Source: Welwitschia mirabilis
Lineage: Eukaryota; Gnetophyta; Gnetopsida; Welwitschiales
Assembly (NCBI GenBank): GCA_051453625.1
Contig: JBOZIK010000001.1
Location: 150,195,664-150,259,663, forward strand
DNA: 64,000 nt
Reading direction: 5' to 3'
Positions within the stretch are counted from its first letter, which is position 1. Every line of letters starts with the position of its first letter. A program made the position numbers and the translations under genes. Under the pieces are notes generated by a model, which was not told the DNA's origin, searched no databases, and saw only the letters and a list, made by a program, of their open reading frames with translations. Shown in pieces: positions 33,611 to 45,282 of the stretch.

Positions 33611-36095
33611 TGTAAATTATTTATGTTGAGTTAGTTATAATTAACTATGTATTTACTTTATGTACTACAATTAGCTATTATCCTTTTGTGCATACTTTTA
33701 TATCAACATCACATGAGATAAGTTCTACATATTTTTGTTTTAACTGATCTTAGTTTAATCATAGAAACTAAGATATATAAGATATTAAGACAATTTAAAA
33801 TTACTTTATCTTCATAGTGTAATGTTATGATCTTAATTGGAGATGCTTAATAATGTTCTACAAGTGTAAATATGTAGAGAAAAATTTGTATTAATCCCTA
33901 ACTAATGTTATGTTTTTGATCATTTAATCCTAAAAGTATTTGAAAACAGGAGAGTAAAAAAGATGAGTAATATTATTCCAAACTAAAATTTTATTCTCCA
34001 AAAATATTTCTCTATGCTTATTTCATTAAAGAGCTTACTTATAAAGGTAAGCATACCATTAGGATTTTACTAGGATTTTCATTCATCCCTAGGATTAAGT
34101 CCTTGATGTGTACACAAATCTTAGTAATTCACCCCTTAGTGTAGGAATATGCTCTCTTCCAAGGGAAAAATAAAGTGCTTAAGGAAACTCCTTTGTAATG
34201 TGGTCCACCATAAAACTTCCTTAAAGAAGTTACTATATGAGGGAAATACTTTATTAAAATGTAGTCAATTTACTACTATAGATTCTATAGCAGATAGGCT
34301 TATTTGTGTATATGATATCTCATAATGCTAGGTCAAAACATGTACTGCATATCTCGTAGTACTAGGCTATAATTATACTGTACATCTTATAGTACTATCG
34401 TCAAAAGTAACTTCAATTAGAGACTCAAAAATTAAATGAATCCCATAATGTATAAGAAAAAATGAGTTTAAATCAACTCATTATTAATCTAATCTTGTAT
34501 TGAAAATACTAGAATTTCTCTTGATCAAGTGATTTGATAAGGAAATTGGTAGTTTCCTCTATAGTTGGATAGTATACTAGCATAATAACTTCATTCTATA
34601 TAAGTTTCCTAAATTTGTGGATCCTAGCATAAAAGTGTTTTATTTGTCATGGTGCACTGGATCTTTTGCTATGAAAATTGCTGACTGATTATTGATAAAG
34701 AGTTATAATGCCTTAGTGTATTTTAGATTTACTAATTCTATCAATTTATTTAACCATTTAATTTTTCTATATGCTTTAAAGTATCTATATATTTAGTTTC
34801 AATAGAAAATTCTATTATAGTATTCTAATGATTTGATCACTAAGACATAGTGATGTGATTAGGAAGATGATATACATTTTATTTACATACTAAGACATAG
34901 TGATATGACTAGGAAGATGATATACATTTTATTTACCTATGTTTGAAATAATAAAGAACTATGGAAAGAAGATAGAAGCTGATATAAATACATGAAAGTA
35001 GTGAGGATGAGGGTTATGATTAAATGTTAAATGGTAAAGAATCATATGCCTTAGAATATTTATTAGTTAGATATTATATCTTAGATCTTGATAAGGTTAG
35101 TTTAACAAAGCAATATCCTCCTCTTTTGGAATCAACAAGCTATCCACATTCAACAATAGAACTAGTGCCTTATGGTGTCAAGCATTCTTTGGTAATACTG
35201 ACATCAGATAATGCAATAGTTAACAATACTATTAGAGTGTAGGTACAATTTTCTTATCTAGTTATAAAACCCTATTACGAATTTGGTATAGTGGAATGCA
35301 TTGAAGAGAGATGATCTTAAAAGATCTCATAATTTTATTGAGAAAAAAACATCAAGGCTTGAAAGACATGTTACTATGAATATAGAAATAATAATTTCTT
35401 CTATGTCACTAACTATGATTAGGAAAATGGAGTTTGCATTACCTTTCTAATAAATCCATTTCTTTTCTTAAGGTAGAGGCAAGTTTGAAGAATGTGAAGT
35501 TGGACTTAAAAGATTTTCCCTTTAAAATTTCTTAGAGATAAAACACTTGTTTGTCATGGTATTTTAAATAAATTCTTACATGTGTGTCAAGATTATAGGC
35601 TCTATAATTAGGATAAGATAATATAAAATTAAAAAAAATTGATTGTGTTCATAAGCCACTCCTTTAGGGGGGCAGTCACAACATCGACTGTGTGGATTCA
35701 AACTCTATAAAGAAAATGATTATGTTATAATCTTCTTTTCATAGTCTTATGTTTATTGTAAATTTTAGTATGGGGATATTAATTATTCGTATATTAATTG
35801 ATTATTTTTTGAAAATTTTTATTGTAGATTTCTATTATTCAAGAATAATTTTTGAGCCTCTCGTACTCCAATCCTCTGGATGATGTCTTAGATGATGGTA
35901 TGACTAGTATCTTAAACAGGTGAAACATTTAGTTTTCTAATTTTTAACAATTATGTCTGCATCTCTGAGATTTTAAAAAAAATTTATAAGATGATTTTTA
36001 ATACCTTAGTTATTTTTATTATTGAATAAGTTTATTTGCAATCATGATTAACCACTTGGTTCCATTAAGAACTGACAAGGATAAGTGGGAGGCTA
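33611..36095 (+). other. Probable interior of an older Gypsy element (A) ending in a polypurine tract
   Basis: The stretch ends with ACAAGGATAAGTGGGAGGC immediately before an LTR start (TGTCATGCTACC at 36096). The intact element at 37292-44077 has the matching GATAAAGGTTAAGTGGAGGG before its 3' LTR. So 36.1 kb marks the end of an older relative. A TTTAGGGGGGCAGTCAC stretch near 35663 resembles the G-rich tract found late in some plant Gypsy elements. No pol domain was recognised, and its 5' LTR was not found. The frame at 35024-35242 has no known domain. Confidence 0.45.
34840..34937. repeat. 50-bp tandem duplication
   Basis: CTAAGACATAGTGATGTGAT at 34840 recurs at 34890 (one or two changes). 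GGAAGATGATATACATTTTA is shared in register. Two units. Confidence 0.9.
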
Positions 36096-36756
36096 TGTCA
36101 TGCTACCAACTTGCATGTATTTGATAGGGTATTTTGAATAATTCTATACGATATTAGATAAGTTTATGCATATTTATATATAATGAAGAGTTGAGATGAA
36201 AGATACAAAAACATACAATCTTTATGAAATTTTATAATATTTAAAGTAGTTTACAATATTTTCTACTTTGAAGTAAACTTCTTGTAGACATCAAGAATAA
36301 TGCATTACATAAGCACTTATAAAATGCCTATCATCTACCTCATCCTCTAGATGACTGTATGGACAATAGAATAATTAAGCTAATGAGGATAATAACTAAA
36401 ATCAATTTGGTAGATGATATGGAATTTTTATGAGCTGGCATCATTTGTTGTATCATCTGGATGACTAACAAGATGGCATTTGAAATAATGCTTTACCAAA
36501 CTTCACCTAACTTTAACCATTTATGTCTATGTTTATTATGTGGTTATTAGGATTGTACCTATGCCTATTTGTCTTAATTGTTTATGAATCTATTTTTGTT
36601 AATAAGTATTAACTCTACCCTTGATTCTTGCTTGTCTTTATTTGTACTAGATATTCTTGTGATAGGAGATTGAAGGACTAAAGATCCATCCATTGTGGTT
36701 ACAAAGAGACATCTTTCTCGGTGTTGGGTTGTGCTTCCTCTATTGAGGTGCATCTA
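36096..36756 (+). repeat. Forward solo-like LTR (Gypsy element A), left half of a long inverted repeat
   Basis: The LTR starts TGTCATGCTACCAACTTG after a polypurine tract. It shares the start and the CTTGTGATAGGAGATTGAAGG block (about 36655) with the LTRs at 37292 and 43007, at the same distance (about 550 bp) from the start. The U5 part is cut short at about 36756. From 36174 to 36706 it pairs with the segment to its right in inverted orientation; the 50 bases from 36707 form the loop. Confidence 0.7.
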
Positions 36757-37285
36757 CTTTGTAACATGGATCTTTAGCCCTTCAATCTCCTATCACAAGA
36801 ATTTCCAATGTGAACGAAGATAAGAATGAGTTAAGAGTGGAGTCAATATATATTAAATAAGATAGACTTATAAATAAATAAGACAAATAGATGTGAACAT
36901 AACCCTAATAACTCCATAAGAGAGATAGAGATAAATGATCAAAGTTAGGTGAAGTTTGATAAAGTGTTATTTCAGATGTTATATCCCTAATCATCCAGAT
37001 GATATAGGAGATGACACCACCTCATAAAAATTTCATATCATTTGCCAGATTAATTTTGGTTAGCATTCTTATTGGCTTAAATATTCAATCATCTATACAT
37101 TCATCTAAATAATGAGGTGGATGATAGGCTTTTTACAAGTGTTTATTTAATGCATTAGCTTGAATGTTTGCAAGAAGTTTACTTCAAATAGGAAATTCTA
37201 TAAACTACTTTAAATACTATAAAATGTCATAAAGATTACATGTTTTTGTATTTTTCATCTTAGCCCTTTATTATCATAGAGATCT
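36757..37285 (-). repeat. Inverted LTR copy, right half of a long inverted repeat
   Basis: Its reverse complement matches 36174-36706 along the whole length: CTTTGTAAC opposite GTTACAAAG at the loop, CTTCAATCTCCTATCACAAG opposite the LTR R-region block, and ending in AAGATGAAAAATACAAAAAC opposite GAGATGAAAGATACAAAAAC. The first 75 bp of the LTR are missing. It ends 6 bp before the 5' LTR of the nested Gypsy element. Confidence 0.8.
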
Positions 37286-37291
37286 AGCTAT

Positions 37292-38366
37292 TGCACTACC
37301 AACTTGTCATTATTTGATGGGGTTTTATAAACTATTTTGTAGGACATTTGCATAGGTTTAGATGCAATTTTGAGGATTTTGGAGAATCCATAGAAGATCT
37401 ATAAATGTGTAATTCTTAGCATGATTTGAGGAATTTAAGGCACATACTGATACACAAAGCTTTAGAGGAAGATTAATGATAGAAAGAATAGCTCTTCTTC
37501 ACTAAAATGAATGAAGAAGACTGTCATCCCCTCTATCATCCCTATGAAAGATAGGACAATGAAAACATTTGATGCTGATGTGGACTACTGAAATACTACT
37601 GAGTCATAATGCTGAGTCATCTTTTGTAATGAGCTATCGTTCTCATCATTGTCTAGATAATAGTTACGAAGACCACTATAACTAACTTTAATAGATAATC
37701 TTAGTCATTTTATCCATTTGTTATCTAAAATGGAACTCATTTTGGAGTGCCTTTTATTGTCATTTTCTACTATGTAATCCTATAAATAATACTCATTTTG
37801 AATCTCCCCTCTATCTTCATTACACCGAAAATTCTCATGATAGGAGATTGAAGGTGGAAGATTCATCTCGAGTATTGCAAAAAGATGTTCTTTTGATCGA
37901 GGGCTATGTATCCTTCATTGAGACTTGACTATTTCGCAACCTAGATGTTGTTCCTTTTAATGTAAAACTCTATTTTCATTATTGCATTTAGATTTGTTAG
38001 ATGTTCCTTATGGTTTATGTTGCCCTTGATCTAGTGATAATTTCATTGGTGATATAGATCATTAAGAACAACCTTTGTCAAGGGTAAAATCAAGTAGTTT
38101 AGATTCATTTTGCATTGCATTTAGATTAGGTTACATTTTCATTTGCATTACATCTTTATTTTCTGCATTATTATTTAAGTTCTGAATACTTTATTCTTTT
38201 ATGAAAATCAATCCTTATTCTCCTATTATAAGTCTTCAACAAGATACGACATTTGGGTTCATTCCCAACTATATTTATGTGTTGTATTGTGCAAAGATAT
38301 CTATTTTATTTATGAATGATAGAATCATTTTGAATATAAACTGTTGCATAAATACATATCACAACA
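37292..38366 (+). repeat. 5' LTR of Gypsy element B
   Basis: It starts TGCACTACCAACTTG and ends CATATCACAACA. It contains a TATA box at 37781, the R-region block CATGATAGGAGATTGAAGG at about 37838, and the U5 block GATGTTCCTTATGGTTTATG near 37999. All are repeated in the 3' LTR in register. Confidence 0.85.
37781..37790 (+). promoter_or_regulatory. TATA box of the 5' LTR
   Basis: TATAAATAAT lies about 55 bp before the conserved GATAGGAGATTGAAGG block. The partner LTR keeps TATAAATAAA at 43497-43506, so this is likely the element's U3/R promoter. Confidence 0.65.
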
Positions 38367-38368
38367 AA

Positions 38369-38389
38369 TTAGTGCCATTTTTGGGGAAG
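38369..38389 (+). other. Decayed tRNA-Asp-type primer-binding site
   Basis: TTAGTGCCATTTTTGGGGAA follows the LTR after two bases. Against the plant tRNA-Asp site TGGCGCCGTTGCCGGGGA, most differences are C-to-T or G-to-A changes. This supports a Gypsy element of the Tat/Athila kind. Confidence 0.6.
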
Positions 38390-39836
38390 GCTATTGAAAG
38401 TATGAGAATTATCATCATTCGAGTGAGTACATAAGATTTCTAGTTGGTTATTTATCCATAGCAACATTGCATTTTTATTAGAAACCATAGGTTTTTTTAT
38501 TGTAGTTTTTTAGTTTCAGTTTTTGATAGTAAAATAACTATCATCCCCTCTATTGTTCCTACAATAGTTAGGATAAAATTAGTTTTCATTTTCAAATTTT
38601 TTTTAGATTATGTTTTCTATAATAAAATTAGTCTCTATCATTTGCTTTATCATCTGGATGACTAAGAGATTGACAACTTATGTGTTTTTTAATTTTTAAC
38701 TTTCCATTCTGTTAAGCTTTTGTTTTCTAGTCTTTATGCTCGTCATCCCCTCTGTCATCTCCATGATAGATAGGATGATAGTATATTGTTTTTTATTTAT
38801 TTTTTTTGTTGTTTTCTGATTGTAGAATACTATGGCATGGTTGATCCAAAAAATGAAATATTAAAGAAAAATGGCTACTGATAAAAGAAAGTATCAGAGA
38901 AGTATTGGTAGATTCAAAATAGAGTTAGGAATGTGATCTCTTAGTGCATAAAATATTTCTTTTGAGTCCATTTGTGTTAGAACATTAAATAAAGAAAAGA
39001 TTAACCATTGCTATGCATTTATCTTCATCTTGAATTAGATTTTCTTTTTCCATTCTTTTTAATTATGAATAGTGATACAGACCCTTGGGAAAATTCTTCC
39101 TGAATAAAGGAGAAAATTGAAAAACTCTAAGGATAATAGTAAGAAAATGCTTTGAGAACTTCTTGTAGAAAGAGGGAAAATAATATAAAATGATGTTAAT
39201 AGTAAGCATTGGATTCATTCCTCTTTTCAATCATCTTATTATTCTCCCTCTCCTTTTCAAATTTCATATAGTGATGATAATGAAAATCCTAAGGATTCAA
39301 ACTTATATAATCACTTTTATTCATTCCATCCATATTACATGAACTACTATAAAGAAGAAAAATAACCAAGGAAAGAAATGATTAATGAAAAAAAGAAAAG
39401 CAAAGAAAACACCAATAAAAAATTAGAAAATTTGGTTGAGACCTTCAACAAACCCTATTACAAAATCAAGGTTCTCTTATAATACAACATTCTTAAACTT
39501 ATCTTGCTTCATCTTATCTTAAGGAAAATGAAGATAACTTAGGAATAAATGATAATGATTCTTGGTTTTAAGTAGAATATGAAATTTTAAATCAAACTTC
39601 AACATCCTACTCATTAGGAGATGAGAAAAGGGGAGACAAATAATTCAACTTTATCTTTCAACAATAAAAATAAGGATAACTAATTATTAGAAAATGTTAT
39701 TGAGGTATTACATTATATCCGTAGAATCCATTTACTAGATGAAGAATAGATTCATAGAAAATATAAAATTTCTTTAATCTATAATATACATAATGATAGC
39801 ATTTCTCCCTTTAATAAATCTAATGAATTGAATAAC

Positions 39837-40346
39837 ATGCAACAAGATGATGAGAATGATAAAGAAGAAGATGATGACAACATTGAAATATTAGATCATA
39901 TCCCTTGTTTTCATATGCTTTAAAAGGATGAAGGAGTTTTACTATTAAAAGAGGCTCAAGTTATGAGATTAATAGTGATAAGTAGTGAGACAAAATTAAT
40001 GAAAAAGAATCAACTTAGTGACAACAACTTAAATGAGGATTACAGCTTGGAGTTAATAGAAATATCCAAAAAGTAAGAGGAGTTAAATCAGGAAATATCA
40101 GAAAATATTTCATCACATAATGAAGATAATGACAACTTTCCTTTTTATAATTTTTCTAATGATCTTTTTGAGAAATCCACCCACTTAGAAAAGAAAAATA
40201 ATCCCCAACAAAACAAAAAAGAAGAGCAAGAAACAATCAATAATAAAAAAGAGGGAGATATGATCAATGAAGAAAGAATTAAATTAACTCTTCAAACAAA
40301 ATCCTTATTCTTAAAAGTAATGAGCCACATCATCTTAAGGACCTAA
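39837..40346 (+). pseudogene. Acidic Gag-like remnant in Gypsy element B
   Basis: Read from the ATG at 39837, the frame gives an acidic start (QQDDENDKEEDDDNIEILD), then a charged, Asn/Glu-rich chain with only two internal stops, ending at 40344-40346. The neighbouring sequence 39050-39830 has more broken pieces in several frames, including YNHFYSFHPYYMNYYKEEK. The short intact frame at 40769-40990, with LSPFLHAFYNDTQDLQSFHK, may continue the same protein after frameshifts. No Gag, protease or RT motif could be named with confidence. Position and strand suggest it is what remains of the element's single ORF. Confidence 0.45.
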
Positions 40347-41873
40347 ATTTAAAAATCCCATAATATTTTCCCTTGAAAACTTCATGTGCTATAAAAAAAA
40401 TAACATCTTTTCCTCTTTTGCAAAGCCAACCCTACCTTATGCTTTTAGTGATTATTATTTTTAAAAACAAGACTTGGAATATTTTGAAACTCTAAATTGG
40501 GGTAATCATATCTTATTAATCCAAATCCATATTTAAAATTAAATTTTAAAAAGCTTCTTAGGTATGTAAAACCTATCATAATCACTCAGCCTAAGAAGTT
40601 TCTTACAAATCCTTAGATCTAAAATAATACCTCTCATGTTCAATATCAAGCTTTAAATGCAATTTATATTTCAAATGGTTTATATCATGAGTTTGATAAG
40701 AGATTGTTTTTTCATGATTTATATGACTTTTTATCTCTTATATTGCTACTAATTATTAAGGAAACAAAATGTCATGTGCTCATGCTAATCATAAAAAACC
40801 TTCTTTTCTTCTTAAAAATATATATCTTAAATCAAATTATAGAAAACATTTTAAAAAGCCTTTGAAATCATCTTTAAGACTTTCTTTGAGTCCCTTCTTA
40901 CATGCCTTTTACAATGACACTCAGGATTTACAAAGTTTTCATAAGAGATTATTTGTCAATGACACTTATCATTTTTTATCTCTTATTTAAATTTTATCAA
41001 ACTTTTATCTTTTTATTCTCTCTTCTTATAATTAGTTTTACTTAAAAATGATTACATACCTTTTATGTTTTATCAATTAGTTAACATTTGGTTTGTACCT
41101 TATTTCTCTAAATGATGTGATATCTTTAGACCATCAAAATAGATCCTTTCCTTTTTCTTCTTTTTCATACATTTTTTATTAAATTTTAGGGTTTGAATAA
41201 AATGTATTTTTAGTTTGCTTTAGTGCTTTATTTTTGATCTTATGCTTTATGATTTGGACTTATATTTTGTCTTTAGCATTCTGTTTTAATTATTTATGTT
41301 TATCGTCCACCCTATCATCCCCATGATAGTTAAGATGATATTCTCTATTTTTATTTTATGCCTTTAGTTTTCTGCTAGATTTTAATTTTTGTTTTTTCTT
41401 TTTATGTCTAGACAAGGAGAAGAATGACTATTAGTTGTTTTGGTTTTTTGTTATTTTGAGAGAATACATTTTGATGATTCTACTAATATTTTTGATTTAA
41501 CCACTTAAGAATTTTAGAAAGTTAATGGGTAAAGGTTATAATTATTTGAGCAATCATCTGAATTTTCTCTTAGCGTTTTCCTTTAGAGGCTATTATGACA
41601 TTACTTTATCATCTTTCAAACATGACTTATGTATTTATTTCTATGACTAGTCTTTTACTTCAATATTTTATAGTGGTAAGATTAAATTCATCTAATCTTT
41701 AAGACATTCACATGTCTATGAACTTTAGTTTAAAGGAAGATGATTTATTTTTGATTTTTTTTCAATGGTGAAAAGGTATTAGATTATTTAAGAGTGTTCT
41801 TTTTTATCTTCATATTATGACTTCATCTTTATCTTTTGGAGTGTTTGGTCATGTGAAATGTTTTCTTATGCAT

Positions 41874-41903
41874 TAAAAAAATAAAAAATAAAAAATAAAA
41901 AAA
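41874..41903. repeat. (TAAAAA)n low-complexity run
   Basis: About five ATAAAAA units inside the Gypsy interior. Confidence 0.85.
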
Positions 41904-42980
41904 GAGATCATGATGGTTTATATTTAAGATATTTCAATAAAATTATTACCATAATTTCCTAACACAAGTACACTGGGGCAAATATTTTTGAGAGGATCCT
42001 TTGGTAGTGTAATATGATATAACTGTGGGAACTCCATTGGGAGGTTAGTTGGTCATGCTTCATAGGTTCCTACTTCTTTGACTGTGGTTGTACTTCCCTA
42101 ATCATAGATAATAAAATAATAAAAACTTAGAGGCTATGGAATTAGTGATATCCATAGTATCATTAGAGGTATGTTTATTTTCTAGACTCTTAGTATTTCC
42201 ACATAATCATTCCCTTTCTTGAGATTTAGGTGTTTGTTTTGAGATGTTAGCAAGTGAGTTCATTTTTTAGTAACTCTTTGGTCTTATCATTCATTGTTTA
42301 AAGCATTTTATTTTTAGCATTGTTATAACCACTTCCTCATCAAGTGGAATTCTTTATACATAATGTTACATATTTTAAAATCAAGTGATGTTATGATTTC
42401 TTTCATAGGAGGCTGCTAGGTTAAAATTTTAGATAGGTAGGCTATCTTCTTTATGTTTCCTTATGCCCATTCTTTTTAGTGATTTCTTATTTGGATAAAT
42501 AGTTTTGTGACGTTTATTTTTAGTATTTTAGAATCTCTTAATGCTACTCATAATCATTTTGTGATGGAATATTTTCTTTGATTGTTAGAATATTTCACAC
42601 CTCTATATTTTTCAAATATAAAATTTCTTTACTTAGCATTGCACTTAATTTAGAAAGTTGTCCAAATTCACAAAATACTCATCATCTGTCTTCTCACTTC
42701 CATTTACTTTCTTTGCTTTATTAGCTAACATGGGAAGTATTGTTTTTCTTAGTGAGAGGGGAGAGGACCCATTTTCATGGCTCTTTTTTATAAATTTTTG
42801 AGTTATTTTATAGCTTTTAGGAGATATAATTTTAAATTTTTTACTTCATACCCATTATGCATTACATGTTATTTTGCTATGTAATGTGTTCTAGGAGCCC
42901 ATTTTAAAATTTCCAAATTGATTTATTTAAAAAAGATTAGCTCGCAGTCACGGTTTTTCTCCTGATTTTTGTCAAGAATT

Positions 42981-43000
42981 GATAAAGGTTAAGTGGAGGG
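42981..43000 (+). other. Polypurine tract of Gypsy element B
   Basis: GATAAAGGTTAAGTGGAGGG is purine-rich and lies directly before the 3' LTR. The same string, slightly changed, precedes the LTR at 36096. Confidence 0.7.
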
Positions 43001-43006
43001 CTATGA

Positions 43007-44077
43007 TGCACTACCAATTGATGTGTATTTAATGGGGTTTTATGAGCTATTTTATAGGACATTTGCACAGGTGTAGATGTTATTTTAAGGATTTTTAAGA
43101 ATTAATATAAGATCTCAGAAATGTATAATTCTCATCATGGTTCGAGGCATTTAAGGCATATTTTGATACCTATAGTTGTGGAGGAAGATTACTGATGGAA
43201 ACTGCTAACTTCTCTTTACTCAGATAAATAAAGAAAACTATTTTCTCCTCTATTGTCCCCATGGTAGACAGGATGATAACACATTTGAATGCTAATGTAA
43301 ACTACTAACACACTACTAAGTCATCTGTTGAATCATTTACTATAAAGAGCTATTGTGCCCTATGTCATTTGGATGATAGATATTATGACCATTGTAATCG
43401 ACTTTGATAGCCAACCTTAATCATTTCATTTGTTCCTCTTCTGTAATGGAGTGCGTCTTGGAGTGCCTTTTGTGTAATGGTTTTGCTATGTAACCTTATA
43501 AATAAAACCTCCCGTTGACTCTCCTCTCCATCTCTAATGCACAGGAAATTCTTATGATAGAAGATTAAAGGATGGGAGATCCATCTCGAGAGTTACAGAA
43601 AGATGTTCTCTTGGTGGAGGGTTATGCATCTTCCATTAATGCTTGGCTATTTTGTAATATAGATGTTTGATTCCTTTTAATACAAAGACTTTATTTTCAT
43701 TATTGCATTCAAATTTGTTAGATGTTCCTTATGGTTTATGTAGCCCTTGATCTAGTGACAATTTCATTGGTAATATAGAACTTAAGGGCAGCCTTTGTTA
43801 AGGCTAAAAGAAAGTAGTTTAGTTTTATTTTGCATTGCATTTAGTTAGTTGCATTTTGCATTTACATGGCATCTTTTATTTTCTACATTGTTTTTTAATT
43901 TCAGTTACTTTACTTTGTTGAAAATCAATCCTTATTCTCCTCTCGTAAGTCTTCAATGAGATATAGCATTTGGGTTTACCCCCAACTATATTAGTGTATT
44001 GTATTGTGTAAGATATCTATTTGTGAATGACAAAACCTTTTTTAGTAGAAATATTGGCATAAATATGCACTACAACA
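43007..44077 (+). repeat. 3' LTR of Gypsy element B
   Basis: It starts TGCACTACCAATTGATG and ends TGCACTACAACA. It is collinear with the 5' LTR, with a TATA box at 43497 and the R block TATGATAGAAGATTAAAGGA near 43553. A TGATGCACTACC reading would begin three bases earlier. Confidence 0.85.
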
Positions 44078-44978
44078 ATCCTCATGATAAGTACTATTTT
44101 TTACCACTTTGTATTATCATAGGTCAATTTGGATTACTATCTTGTAATAAGTTATTTCTAGTTTAAGAGCATGAAGCATAAAATAATAATTGTAATGTAT
44201 AAAAAGATTAAAGCATTATAATATATTTTCATTTATAACTTAAAATGCATTATGAATATATTTAGTCTTTATGTTTAATATTTTTATTATGCATTTTTAA
44301 TTCATTTTATAAGATATTTTCTTATTTTGGTTTAATGATCTTATGATCTTTAATTAAGAAATTATAATTTTATGATTTTGTTTCTATTTTCAGCTCTAAT
44401 CTATGATGTCATAACTAAAAATCTATATTCGTTGTAAAAGTATATCTTCTAAAAACGAAGAGATTTTATTTTCCCTTAGCTCTTTATTATTTTATGTCAA
44501 TACAATTATCAAGACTATATGCTTTTTGAAACTTATGTTTACAAAATATGATATTTACGAAACCATTATGATTTGTAATGTTTTAACCTTAGTTTTATGT
44601 AATGATTTTCTACTTCCATTAATTAGTCTTTTATTTTATCCTTTATTTTTCTTTTTGCTAGAAGATAAAATTTTATAATAGTAACTTCAAGTGATTTCTA
44701 GTTCCATTTTGAAGGTAACTAATTTTTGATGATGTTATATGAGTATGATTAATATCTTCATAGTCCTTGATGTTGATGGTGGTTTTTTATTTTATTTTAC
44801 TTAAGGTTTTCCTCTTTGACATTTTCTCATAATGTAGTTTATTTGTACTTAATTGTTTAATAGTAAAATCAACTTCATATTATGCATTTAAATGATTTAT
44901 TAATGTTATCAATATCCATTATTAACATGGATGTATATTAGTTTAAATAACATAGTCAATAATGTAATTACTAATTTT
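44078..44978. other. AT-rich DNA without recognisable features
   Basis: Spacer between the Gypsy element and the poly(A) end of the next LINE. No frame, repeat or domain recognised. Confidence 0.45.
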
Positions 44979-45282
44979 ATTTGTTTCTCCTTCTTCTTCT
45001 TTTTTCTTTTTTTTTTGGAAAACGTTTGTGGATATATTAGTTGAACAAAAGGAATTATACAATCATAAGTTGCTGAGAAGAAAGTAAAAAATGAATAGCT
45101 AGATATCTTTTCTCCTACTATCCTAGAAAGATACAAAATAATAGCCGTAGTTACCCAGCTGTAAAGACTAGATTTTCTAGAATTCAAAAGACCCAATGAG
45201 AAAATAAACTACTGCTATAAAATCACTTAAGCAGAAAAGCACGAAATAATTCTAATGCAAAATAGAACATCTGTTCAATTAA

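Larger units (their letters stand above)
37292..44077 (+). mobile_element. LTR-complete Ty3/Gypsy element (B), degenerate, apparently without pol
   Basis: Long direct repeats of about 1075 and 1071 bp (37292-38366, 43007-44077) enclose 4.6 kb. A decayed tRNA-Asp-type primer site follows the 5' LTR and a polypurine tract precedes the 3' LTR. The interior has an acidic, Gag-like decayed frame on the plus strand, but no reverse transcriptase or integrase was recognised, so it is probably a non-autonomous (large-retrotransposon-derivative-like) member of a Tat/Athila-type lineage. Clear divergence between the LTRs marks it as old. The five bases flanking each end do not match as a target duplication. 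Confidence 0.8.

Noticed and set aside
44909-45196. Minus-strand frame with a lysine-rich end (KKKRKKKKKEK)
   Set aside because: The lysines come from the LINE 2 poly(A) tail and the rest is its 3' untranslated region.
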